Positions 36,601 through 47,500 of a DNA stretch of 64,000 bases are shown in pieces (within the stretch, counting starts at the first letter, position 1; every line of letters begins with the position of its first letter). Source of the DNA: Glandiceps talaboti (Eukaryota > Hemichordata > Enteropneusta > Spengelidae); the NCBI RefSeq assembly GCF_964340395.1, contig NC_135553.1:24050449-24114448 (forward strand), read 5' to 3'. The translations under genes were made by a program, and so were the position numbers. The notes under the pieces are model-generated. The model was not told the DNA's origin. It ran no database searches and saw nothing but the letters and a program-made list of their open reading frames with translations.

Positions 36601-37590
36601 AATTATCTTTACTAATTGTTTTTGCATTGTAAAATTATTGTAAGAACTGTTTATAATAAAAGTATCTATAACAGATTGAATAATGTAAAACCAGAAATAG
36701 AAATTGTAATTTGAAAGCTTGTGCTGATAAATTGTATGCTAACCTAAATACAACACATCTGGAAAGAAATTAATCATTGGGACTCATGCTGCAGTCAAAT
36801 TAACCACTCAGTATGGTAAGTGATAGATATGAAGATTGTATACATACATGTAGGTCTAACCTTACCCAATCTAATTAAAATCTGGTGTAGTGAACGTAGC
36901 ACAATTTCTTTAGTTTTCTATTTCCTATGTTTAGTATTATTTGTTCTTTTTTGTACCACTAGTAAATGCCTTTGTTCCTACACATGACACACTACCATAG
37001 AGTTCACATTCAAATTCCGTATTTATGTGTAGCCAATCAGAATCCGTCTTACAATATAATACACAAGGACTGAAATTGAAACAAAGAAAACCAAACAATA
37101 ACAATAACATGATTGTCTGTGTTCTATACTCAAGCTCTTTTCAAACAGAGTATTCTGAAGTGCTGTACCCATATGTTTCGGCATAAGACAAGTTGGTTGA
37201 ATAAATCCATTCAGTGCTTAGGATTTGAAGGTAAACTCCTATGGTATTGTGTCAGATGTACGAATAAAGTGGTCACCCACAGAACAAAAAAGAACATAGG
37301 AAACAGAGGTAAACAAAGAAATCGCGCCAAGTTCACTACATCAGATTTTATAATCAGACCCCTATTATAAAGTTTAAGACAAACTGTGACATGTATCACT
37401 TGGATATTACATATAAGCAACACAAAATGTGTAATGATGAAATTTGTGCAAACATACTTACTCTAATTGTGGCATCTCTAAGGTTTCCTATGTAACCATG
37501 GCGATGATATTTACTGTCTCCAAGTATCAAGATATAACTAAACACTACAAATGCAACACTATACAAGACCACTAAGGTTAAGAAATCCAT
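33439..37590 (-). CDS. ZDHHC4: palmitoyltransferase ZDHHC4 (five coding exons)
   Basis: DHHC-family S-acyltransferase that attaches palmitate to protein cysteines, expected in ER/Golgi membranes. Coding exons on the minus strand: 37590-37462, 36232-36147, 35561-35257, 34425-34181, 33678-33439. All junctions are GT..AG and phases agree, giving 334 aa (the human protein is 344 aa as I recall). An N-terminal membrane segment (3-23) starts MDFLTLVVLYSV, which aligns with the human MDFL start and fixes the ATG. Then come YTEF, a DPG motif (TDPGEI), and the cysteine-rich domain CRTC..KPARSKHC..CNRCVHRFDHHC. The catalytic DHHC is at 184-187, followed by SWVNNCVG and the TTxE motif TNQTTNE. The protein ends KKRQ, a KKXX ER-retrieval signal. 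It is head to head with the delphilin gene. Confidence 0.93.
34181..34425 (-). CDS. ZDHHC4: ZDHHC4 coding exon 4 (DHHC active site)
   Basis: Begins after CCCTTCACAG, completing a split Ala codon, then ICNRCVHRFDHHCSWVNNC with the catalytic cysteine, a membrane segment (GYLITLSIGCLCLAYVIAWV), and ends SIMFQ before GTATGT. Confidence 0.94.
34715..35080. repeat. foldback dispersed repeat in ZDHHC4 intron
   Basis: A foldback (34715-34891, ends TAACAGAGCCCCAT and ATGGGGTAGTTA) plus a second block (34958-35080, with GGTATGTAATAATGTTTTCG and GCACTGCGGTGCAAATAC). Both blocks recur in opposite order and orientation at 44680-45005. Non-coding, probably a non-autonomous transposon. Confidence 0.6.
35257..35561 (-). 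CDS. ZDHHC4: ZDHHC4 coding exon 3
   Basis: Starts with the A of a split Arg codon after CCCCATAG. NCFMQVLYVVLVVGLYTEF and VGPYFVLAVNLYYFI are two membrane segments, followed by TDPGEI and the first half of the cysteine-rich domain (CRTCELVKPARSKHC). Ends at G before GTGAGT. Confidence 0.93.
36147..36232 (-). CDS. ZDHHC4: ZDHHC4 coding exon 2
   Basis: 86-bp exon between CTTCCCAG and GTATGA. Only the frame reading FFMWWPEHCLPTSIHQQ..ILYTR links the phases of exons 1 and 3, and it matches human ZDHHC4 at PEC-L and the TRN junction. The other two frames fail. Confidence 0.82.
37462..37590 (-). CDS. ZDHHC4: ZDHHC4 coding exon 1
   Basis: Encodes MDFLTLVVLYSVAFVVFSYI, the first membrane segment, then GDSKYHRHGYIGNLRDATIR before GTAAGT. 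The ATG directly follows GACAACCAG, a possible acceptor. The frame is open further upstream, but homology begins at MDFL. Confidence 0.88.
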
Positions 37591-37784
37591 CTGGTTGTCA
37601 GACACATTGTTGATAATAAATGCATTGGATTTCACACTTGAAACTGTTGAAGAAAATATGGAAACTATCAAAATTGTGATTTTTATTAAACAATCCACTT
37701 CTACTAGCAGCACAAATTGTAGCACTGACATTTTTTTTTTTTGTGTGTGTTTTAACATTTTTCTTTTCTCTTTTCTTCACTTTC

Positions 37785-37831
<47 letters not shown>

Positions 37832-37908
37832 TGACAGACAGACATGACACGCACACATGCACGTAGGCAGGCAGGCAGACAAACAAACAAACAGACAGGT
37901 AGGCAGGC

Positions 37909-37965
<57 letters not shown>

Positions 37966-38055
37966 TGACACGCACGCATGCACGTAGGCAGGCAGGCAGA
38001 CAAACAAACAAACAAACAGACAGACAGGTAGACAGACAGACAGACAGACAGACAG
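37785..38055. repeat. CAGA/GCAGGCAGA simple repeat arrays
   Basis: Three blocks of (CAGA)n separated by two near-identical spacers that contain CATGACACGCACRCATGCAC and GGCAGGCAGACAAACAAAC. The block-plus-spacer structure is itself duplicated. It lies in the presumed 5' UTR intron of ZDHHC4. The cysteine/serine/valine-rich open frames here are artefacts of the repeat. Confidence 0.9.
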
Positions 38056-38232
38056 TCTGCAGTACCCATGATCTACACACTATATCAGTGATAGTATCAC
38101 GTCAACAACAACATTATTTTACGATACAGGTCATCACATCAGCCTCTTTCACAATTTATTCTTTTTGATATTTTCATCCACTACCACCGTTATCGATATA
38201 AATTATCAATGCATCTATATCTACGTGTTTAC

Positions 38233-38370
38233 CTGTATTCAAAATCTCGACCGGAAAAGCAGAACCTTCATAAACACAAGTAAAACTGGTCGTTCAAGTC
38301 CCAGGAGCTAGGAAGTTGAGAATCGTCTGCACTTTTCTCTGACTTTGTACTTCCGCTTCCGCCACAACAC
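38233..38370 (-). promoter_or_regulatory. probable ZDHHC4 5' noncoding exon and promoter
   Basis: On the minus strand ATACAG followed by GTAAAC at 38232-38227 is a good donor for a noncoding first exon that could splice to the acceptor just before the ATG at 37590. The doublet ACTTCCGCTTCCGCC (38349-38363) reads GGCGGAAGCGGAAGT on the minus strand: two ETS-type sites, common in TATA-less housekeeping promoters. Inferred, not proven. Confidence 0.45.
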
Positions 38371-39449
38371 CCTAACTGAATCTATTTTCGCCACACTGAC
38401 TCCCTAGGCAGATTAGACATTTTGAATAATGGCTGGTACGATGAACATCAACGATTTTCCTCCATGTTTATACGCTGTATAGCCATTTTATTAGAAGAAA
38501 AATGTATTAATACTCACAATGATAGATCAGCGGACAGTTGAACATTAAAATCAAGGTAGGTAAACCAGCGAGAAATGGTTAAACTCATATTTTCCGTTGC
38601 ATCACTTCTTTGTAAAAACCGTACATCGCATTGCCATTGATGATGGATGGATATGTGTACGTTTTGTATCGATTTTTCATTTACTTTCATTCACTCGGAC
38701 CACCTGTTAAAGATATGCTAAAAATAAGACACACCCGCACACTATATAAAAGTTTAATCACTGTAACGTTATATTATATGTATTGTCTTTTGCCAACGTT
38801 TAGTGTTCTAGCGTAGTTTGCAAACGTATGTAACATTGTAAGAGTAGTGAAAGTGAAAAACGGTAACATGTATGAAAGCGGTACCGTTGCCTCATAATAT
38901 CGATGTGATTTCTACATCAGTGCAGCTGCATGCAATGGAGGCGATATGAGTCAGACACGGCCGTGGAAACAACTCGTAGTAGAAAATCGGTTTCGGATTT
39001 CGCAAACATTTTGATTATAGCTTATTTTACAATGTAATTATTCTGCAGTGCTAATTGGAGGTCTGACTATTTCACTGGGTTGCCCGACAACCGAGATGCC
39101 GTGTATTGTTTCTGTCCCATAGAAATGTAAATAGGTGCGTGGCGAACCATAAGAAAACCCATTTCGTTCACAATAGATTACGTGTACAGTTAGAACACTT
39201 TAATCTAATTCACAGTGACAGAAACACTATAATTATCTATGGATCTGTGACAGAATGTAACGCAATCATGTAATATTTGACCCTCAGTGAAATATTGTAA
39301 TTGTAAGCATTCCATATCAGAAAATCTCCACTGCCAGAAGGCATTATTTTTTGTCACAATTTCTGGAGATCATATTTCCATAATCCCTGACTGATTGTAG
39401 CTTGTGTTTTTGTTACTCTGTTAGAAGTTCTTGACACCTTGCATATAAA
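38371..39449. other. intergenic region between head-to-head genes
   Basis: About 1.1 kb separating the presumed ZDHHC4 start from the delphilin ATG. No gene or strong TATA box seen. A possible 3' splice site (TACTCTGTTAG at about 39414-39424) just before the delphilin start suggests a noncoding first exon further upstream. Confidence 0.45.
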
Positions 39450-40019
39450 ATGGCACCAAGGAGCAAAAACGAACACTGGCCAGAAGCCTTTGGCTTCAAA
39501 ATAAGTGGAGATGCACCATGTTATATCATCTCTGTGGAAGATAAAAGTCCAGCAAAGCAAGCAGGTCTGCAACCAGGAGATCAGTTGGTAGAGTTGGATG
39601 GACAAGACGTCACAACAATGTCATCCGGAGAAATAAAAGCTCATGCAAAAAACTGCCCTCAGAGCCCACCAAATTTAGTTGTCGTATCATGCCTAAAGAC
39701 TGTACAGATTATTCGTGATAAGAATGGCAAGTTTGGTTTAACGTTGATTGGTGCTGGACCTGTGTATGTGCAAATTGTGGAAAAAAATGGAGCAACAGAA
39801 AGAGCAGGAGTCAAAGTGGGAGACATGGTTTTAGAAATTAATGGAATCAGTATTCAACATTCAGACACTGCCAAGATGTTCGTCAGAGGTGCAGAGAAAC
39901 TTAATATGCTAATTATACCAGGTGCAAAACAAAAAGCAATGAAAAACAGATGGAGTAAGAAAACTTCACCAATGACACCAAAGGATAGAAACAAAAGAAC
40001 TAAAGACTTTTTTAAGAGG
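39450..40019 (+). CDS. GRID2IP: delphilin exon 1: PDZ1 and PDZ2
   Basis: 190 codons encoding two complete PDZ domains in one exon. The carboxylate-binding loops are FGFKI and [14 protein letters not shown] and GDMVLEING are the usual beta-strand motifs. A lysine/arginine-rich linker ends TKDFFKR before GTAAGT, phase 0. Translation past 40019 is intron. Confidence 0.88.
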
Positions 40020-41375
40020 GTAAGTTGGAGTTTTGTATTGCTGAGATCGAAGTGTGTGTTTGTACCTATAGATGAACCACAAAGGAAGCATATAGAGGCT
40101 TGCAGCATTGATGTTTACAGACAATATCATATCTTTATCAGCATAACACAAATACAACTAGATGTACTTTCATTTCCTTGAAGTGAGTAATAATAATAAA
40201 ATACATTATTTGAGCAACCTAAGATAATATTATAAATTCAAGGTTACTCAAATAAGTATTACAGTACTAAAGGAAATGAAGCACTTCTTTCCATTGAGAC
40301 CCTCAAGCATCACAACAATCATACAATATGATAAAAGTAGGTAAAATGACACTCAATACACTAAGCAAAAAGATAGACAACAGGGAAAGCTACAAAATTG
40401 ACATAAAGTCACAAACGAAAAGTGAAACTGAGAGACAAGCAAATATATCAAAATGTACATCATGCACACGTTGAACGGGAAAATGCAAACTAAGTTATGT
40501 AACATTAAAGAAACAAGACAATGAAAATACAGTTGATGACTTAGTGCATGGCTACATGTGCTGCACATCCTAATAGTGGGTTTTGTACAGGCTTTTTAGT
40601 GAAATCGTATTTACAATATGCCACATTATTTTCATGACTTGGCTCCTGTCACGGATATCAGCCGAGCCACAGCTCCGATGTACCTATGCTAGTTCAGTGT
40701 ATCTCACTAAATTCCAGGTATAGATTTTATTACATCTCTCCATATTTACAACTATACAGGTAATGATGTGGAATATTTCTACGCTAACATTAACATGAAA
40801 ACTTAATTTTGATTAAAATTTGCAGGAGAGGGATTAATTTATTTATCATATTTACTGTATATAAAATACTAGAATAGTAAATCAAAAAGAGGCCCTATTA
40901 CTAGATTTGGTTTTATTAGAATTCCTGAAATCATTCCCATAACAAGACATCTGACATATGAAACATAGTAGCATGGCGTCCAGGTTTGATACCCTGTAGA
41001 CAAATTGTAGACAAATGTAGGTTTGATACACAGATTATTAATATATAGCATGGTTGTCCAGTAGACAATGACAGCATTTACTCAAGGGTTATTGGATAAG
41101 TAGTCCTTAGTGTCCAATAAGTGCTATAGCAGTTATTTACCAATACAGCACTGTAGTACAAAGTAATAACAACATGATTGTAAATGTGGTCTTCCATTAA
41201 ACAGTAAATCATATATTTTCCAGTGAAAACTGTAACATTTTGTGTTTACATAGCAAAATAAAATAACCATAGAGTACAAATATACAATTATACAATTATA
41301 CACAGTACTCATTTTCATGAAATCCAGATTTATAATTTATATCAAAATTTATATATATATAAATATAAATTATAT

Positions 41376-41472
<97 letters not shown>

Positions 41473-41512
41473 TTTGATATAAATTATAAATCTGGATTTC
41501 ATGAAATATTAT

Positions 41513-41582
<70 letters not shown>

Positions 41583-44500
41583 ATATGTGATTTTAGACAA
41601 CAGGTAGTTATTTATATTTCAAACAAAATCTACACCAACAGCTATGACCGAGAAGTAATTTGTAATTGATAGCCATACATTCAGCTGATTACCAACACTT
41701 TGAAAAAATGATACATGCAGCTACAACATATAGTCAGTGTCTTTTTTTTTATTTATGGTATGAAATGTTCAAAATAAATGTAGTAAATCAGTTCATACAT
41801 TTTTTTTGCGCATAGCCAGGTGATTGAACTCTAATTGTGACACACAGTTATGGACAATTTAGTTCATTTTGTTTTATAAATAAGTTAGGGTGTGTCCCTG
41901 AAATATTTTTAACTCGTGTGGGTCAGGGAGGGATAGTGTTGTTTCTTTGACAACAATGCTCATTTTTTGAAAGATTTAACAATTATTTATGAAATTTTGG
42001 TAGATTTCTTCCTAAAATTGAGAATCTTAAAAGCTGTTGTCATATCCAATGCCTGGTACATTTCAGATTTCATCATGTCTTTTGAAATGAACAAGCTGTT
42101 GTTTTGTATTGACATGAACGCACTGTTTACATTGCATAGTGAAAGGTGATACTGCATAAATATTTGCTGTCACTGTCAACACTGCCAGACTTGACATGAA
42201 GAACAAGATCAGTAACCATTTAAAGTCAACATTCTAAATCACATAAACAAATTTTATTATGAGCATTTCATTCAACAATGAATTTAACTTTTTTAGCTTC
42301 CGTTGTTGTTTTATTCCTATGCAGTCAGTCATATCGGACCAACCAAGCTTCGGGTGACTAAACCATGCTTTGGGTCAACCAAGCTTTCTGACAAAAAAAA
42401 AAAAATGAACCCAAAATAGATGTATGAACTGAAGCTTAAATTTACATTGTTACAGTGACTCATCATTTGGGTTGTAACATTTTACATAGAGTCCAACTCT
42501 GTGCACCATGCTCTGAATTGTACATACTATGTATGGTTATTTCTTTGTAAATGACTTCAGGTATACAGAACCAGTATATACATAGCCTAGTTGTTGTTGT
42601 TGTTGTATTTTATTTATTAACGTGTCCTATGTGGACTTAAAGTATACATTTGTTTATATGATCTGGTACAATTGTTCATAACACTTGCCACATCCAGCCC
42701 CTTGGGCTTATAAGACACAAATCCAATTTTTGCAAAATAAATAAATAAATACATAAAGAAAGAAACATTTTTTTTTTCAAGTGTGAGGAGTATATCTTAC
42801 AAATTATACATTTTCTCCTTTCTCTTATTATAAGCATCAAAGATAAAGTTTGCCAACAGGTCAGGTGTTTTGATCATCAATAGTTCAATCTTATCGATAA
42901 TTTGAAAAGCACTGAAATCTGGGTATAAAGCACACACTCTACTAAATAAGGTATCTCTTAAAGAATTATACAGACAGCAATCAAAAAGAAAGTGTTTCTC
43001 ATCTTCAATTTCTGATCCTAAACAAAAATTACAGGTTCTATCCTCCACTGGTAGCTGTTGAAATCTACCTGTTTCTATTTTTAAAGGTAAAATGCCAGTT
43101 CTAAACTGAGCGAGAATAGAGCGTTTCGGTCTTGACAATGGTTGCAGTAAATAATTTTCTGTTTCATATTTTTTCTTGAAAGAAACATAAGTTCTTAACT
43201 TGGGTTTTCTACACACATCAGTAAACCACTTCCTTTCAAAAGTCTCTTTTAACTTACAAGAGGCATCATCCAAATTTAAAGCTTCAAGATTGAAAAACTT
43301 ATTTTGTAAATTAATATTTCTGAATACATTAGCTATGTCATAAGACCAATTCTTGTATCTATCTCTTAAATTGTAATCCCACAAAAAGACAGCTTTAGTG
43401 ATTCTATCATTTGACATCTTAACCACTCTATTCCAAAATCTGAGAATATTCAGTTTATGTCTTACATTAGATGAAGTCCAACCCATGTCACCATTTATGG
43501 CAAGTTTTGGTGGTATCTAGTCGTGTGGTGATATTGACTTTTGTTTCCAATCACGCCTAGCATTTCCCGCAATGGTCATGTATTCAAACCTAAAATTAGA
43601 CGATTTCCTGCAGTGACAGTCAACACACCACAGAGTCCATCATAATGAAATCTATCTCTTTGTGATTGGCCACTCCTGTCGACTGAGATAGGTTTATCTC
43701 TTTGTGATTGGCTACTCCTGTCTCCTGAGACAGGTTTATCTCTTTGTGATTGGCTACTCCTGTCTACTGAGACAGGTCTATCTCTTTGTGATTGGCCACT
43801 CCTGTCTCCTGAGACAGGTTTATCTCTTTGTGATTGGCCACTCCTGTCTACTGAGATAGGTCTATCTCTTTGTGATTGGCCACTCCTGTCTCCTGAGACA
43901 GGTTTATCTCTTTGTGATTGGCCACTCCTGTCTACTGAGACAGGTCTATCTTTTTGTGATTGGCCACTCCTGTCTCCTGAGACAGGTTTATCTCTTTGTG
44001 ATTGGCTACTCCTGTCTACTGAGACAGGTCTATCTTTTTGTGATTGGCCACTCCTGTCTCCTGAGACAGGTTTATCTCTTTGTGATTGGCCACTCCTGTC
44101 TACTGAGACAGGTCTATCTTTTTGTGATTGGCCACTCCTGTCTCCTGAGACAGGTTTATCTCTTTGTGATTGGCTACTCCTGTCTCCTGAGACAGGTTTA
44201 TCTCTTTGTGATTGGCTACTAGCTCCTGTCTACTGAGACAGGTTTATCTCTTTGTGATTGGCTACTCCTGTCTCCTGAGACAGGTTTATCTCTTTGTGAT
44301 TGGCTACTCCTGTCTACTGAGACAGGTTTATCTCTTTGTGATTGGCTACTCCTGTCTACTGAGACAGGTTTATCTCTTTGTGATTGGCTACTCCTGTCTA
44401 CTGAGACAGGTCTATCTCTTTGTGATTGGCTACTCCTGTCTACTGACACAGGTCTATCTCTTTGTGATTGGCTACTCCTGTCGACTGAGATAGGTTTATC

Positions 44501-47500
44501 TCTTTGTGATTGGCCACTCCTGTCGACTGACACAGGTCTATCTCTTTGTGATTGGCTACTCCTGTCTACTGAGACAGGTTCAAAATATTCATCATTGAAC
44601 TCTACAGATCCATCTCCGAGTTGGTTCAAATCAATACATAAAGTAAATAGCATTAATTATTACATACGTACCAGAGATTACTTCTATCAGTACGCACTCG
44701 TATTTGCACTGCAGTACAATACCGAAAACATTATTGCATACCTACATGCAAATGATATGTAAATGAGCATGCAGTCATTGGCTACACATGACATTGCGTG
44801 ATTGTGCTATCATTTTCATGATTTTGTGGAAATTTGCCATTTCATATAAACATATGTAATAATAACAGAACCCCCATGACACTTGAGTACCAGTGTGGGT
44901 ACTCGGGTATTTCAGTACGGGTGCAGAGAACACTACACACACTCATGCAAATACCCTGAGTACATCATACTTGCACTCGCGTGTCAGGGGGTTCTGTCAT
45001 ATTATGCAAATGCTAGTTGTCATGGGAGACGATAGTCAAAATCCCCACGACGAGCTATGTGTATGTGTACTGTTAAAAACAATTTCTATGAATATGCAAA
45101 TTGTTGATTTAAAATTGCTGATTAAAAAAGCAATGGCAAAATGTTTTCCACAAGTGAATGACCAATATCAGTAGATATCAGGAAAGTTATTAATTATGAA
45201 GTCTTTCCATTAAAGTATCTTATTTTCAGAAAAATTACATAAAATTATATAACATTAAAGTTTGGATTTCATCCAGATAGTATTTGAGATGATTGTACCA
45301 AAAGTCCTACTATTTAATTTTAATAGACAACTGAGATATTATACCAGTACAGATTATTTTCATGACATACAGTATTCTCTTTGGGCTAATTTGTCAGTGA
45401 AAGTTGTCTTACCAAATTTCCTCTGAGTCTTACAGATATAAAAGTAAAATTTCAGATAGGAGTACAAAAGGAGAGGTGTGACAATGTCCACCTATTATGA
45501 TAATGGGAGAAAATGGATTTCACACCTACACTTCACACACAGCCTGTATACATTTAAATATGCATATTACAGCATTGTACAGGATTTTTTTTCATTTTTT
45601 CATGAAAACATAGTTAATTTATCTTTGTTTCTGCCAAATTTTGTCACAATCCAATGCAGTTTTCGGCCATGTTTATGATGTTGTCTGATATTGTATGAAT
45701 TCTTGTTTCAACTTTTTGCAGAAAAACTGCCTTTAAGATATAAGATATGTAAACTCTATGCAGTGCTCAGGAAAATGTATTATGTTTATATGATAAAGTG
45801 AGACATCAGGGAGGAAAGGTGACAAATAAAACTCTCTACTGCATTTGTTTGTTTGTAATAAGGCAAGAAAACTGGGATATTTCAAGTGGGTCTAGACTGT
45901 ATTAAGATACGTCATGTTTTTCAGCCCTGTCAGACTTATATAGCTGATAGTGTGGCACAAAAAAATAATGTCATATCTGACCAGACTTAGATCTGTCATA
46001 CTGTTACATTTATTTTGAATTTAAAAGATGCATTATTTGTTTGTTACTAGGTTGATGAGGTACTACATAATGACCCCGCTAGAAAGGACGCCTTACTGGC
46101 ATTACTCAAGCAATATGCAAAGGATAAACGTATTGAACATCTCGCCAGAACTCTCATGATGTTACTTAACACACCAGCACAAAGACAGCTCCTACAGGAA
46201 ATAAGGTAAGTTGTATCAAACAACAGTGTCTCCTATTGGCCAGAGTACTTTCTATAATTAAGGTTGGAGCTGGCATCAGCTAATCCTATCTTGCCTTATA
46301 TTTAGGCATTTGCACAATATGTAAGAAGCCTTGATGTGAACTTTGACCCAATATCAACACTACTTTTACTTTTCTGGTTTACATAATGTCTTTTACACTT
46401 ACATAATGTTGATTATGAATATAAGAGAATGATCCAATTTTATATTGTTTACCATACATTGTATTTTCTGTAAAATAATCGTTATTGTTACATCACTGAA
46501 AAATGGCATCTTTTGATCAAAAGAACCAAATTGCAAAAAGTAGATGAAATTAGATATTTCTGTTCTTTGACCAGATATTCCAAACTATCACACAGTAATA
46601 GTCATTATTATAAAATCTTCAATGTTAACAAGCATGTAAATATAATTTGAAATCATCATGCCACCTGTTGCATGGCATCTTGTCAACGTTTTACCTGAAA
46701 ATTAGGCTCAAAGAAATCCACTCTTGTGTGAATTTTACTGTTGCTTGTTCCTTGCCCAACATTTAGCTATTGCTAAATATTGGTGTATACGGGCAAGATA
46801 CTTGTAAGGGATGGTTTGGCATGTGCATAAACATCCAAAAGGTGAATGCAAATACACATGTATGGTTAGCAACAAGACTATACCTTGGCAACAGCCAAAT
46901 TATAGCATATATGGTAAAGTTAACAACAGGGCTGGATAGGCAACCAAATAAAGAGAAATAAAAATATAAACAGTTGTACTACAATGCATTGGCATTATTT
47001 TTTGAATTTTCACTGATTCTTCCACAATTTAAAATTCAAAAAATTAAAATAGCTGATAGGATAGCTGAGATGGGTAAGTATATATAGTGATAGTCCTTCA
47101 AGACTACAGATAGGGTAGTATTTAGCTTCCCCAGACTATAGCAGTCAGTGTTACTGCAGTTACACAAGTGATAAATGGTTGAATGTTACAGTAGTAAACC
47201 ATACACTAGATAATACTGATAAGACATCAACCAAAATTTGACATTTTGTTTCCAAAATACATTATTAGCTGAAACTTTCATTTATGATTGTGAACCTAGT
47301 CTAGAAGACTATCCATGGCTTTGAAATTGAATCTCCTGTGAAGAGAGATCTTGAGATTTGAAACCATTTTAACATCTTGAGTACTGTGAACAACACCACA
47401 GGAGAATCCATGAGCATTCATTCTAGAAGGTTCATTATATGCCTAGTCAGCTAGTTCCTGATGGATAGTATTCCATATATACGTTATCTTCATACGATAC

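Larger units (their letters stand above)
40020..46050 (+). other. delphilin intron 1 (6 kb), repeat-rich
   Basis: Contains a small hairpin (40206-40255), the AT palindrome (41313-41506), CA/CATA microsatellites (41516-41577), a minus-strand LINE 3' fragment (42797-43486), the 42-bp minisatellite (43651-44580) and a foldback repeat (44680-45005). No other gene seen. Confidence 0.75.

Noticed and set aside
37598-38080. Cysteine/leucine/serine/valine-rich ORFs
   Set aside because: Translation of (CAGA)n-type simple repeats in several frames at once.
43651-44580. Possible CRISPR-like array
   Set aside because: Units are contiguous 42-bp tandem repeats without unique spacers, inside an animal intron: a minisatellite.
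43872-44653. Repeat proteins encoded by the minisatellite ([14 protein letters not shown] or [14 protein letters not shown])
   Set aside because: Open frames on both strands follow from a period divisible by three; register is broken by a 4-bp insertion and no gene structure surrounds them.
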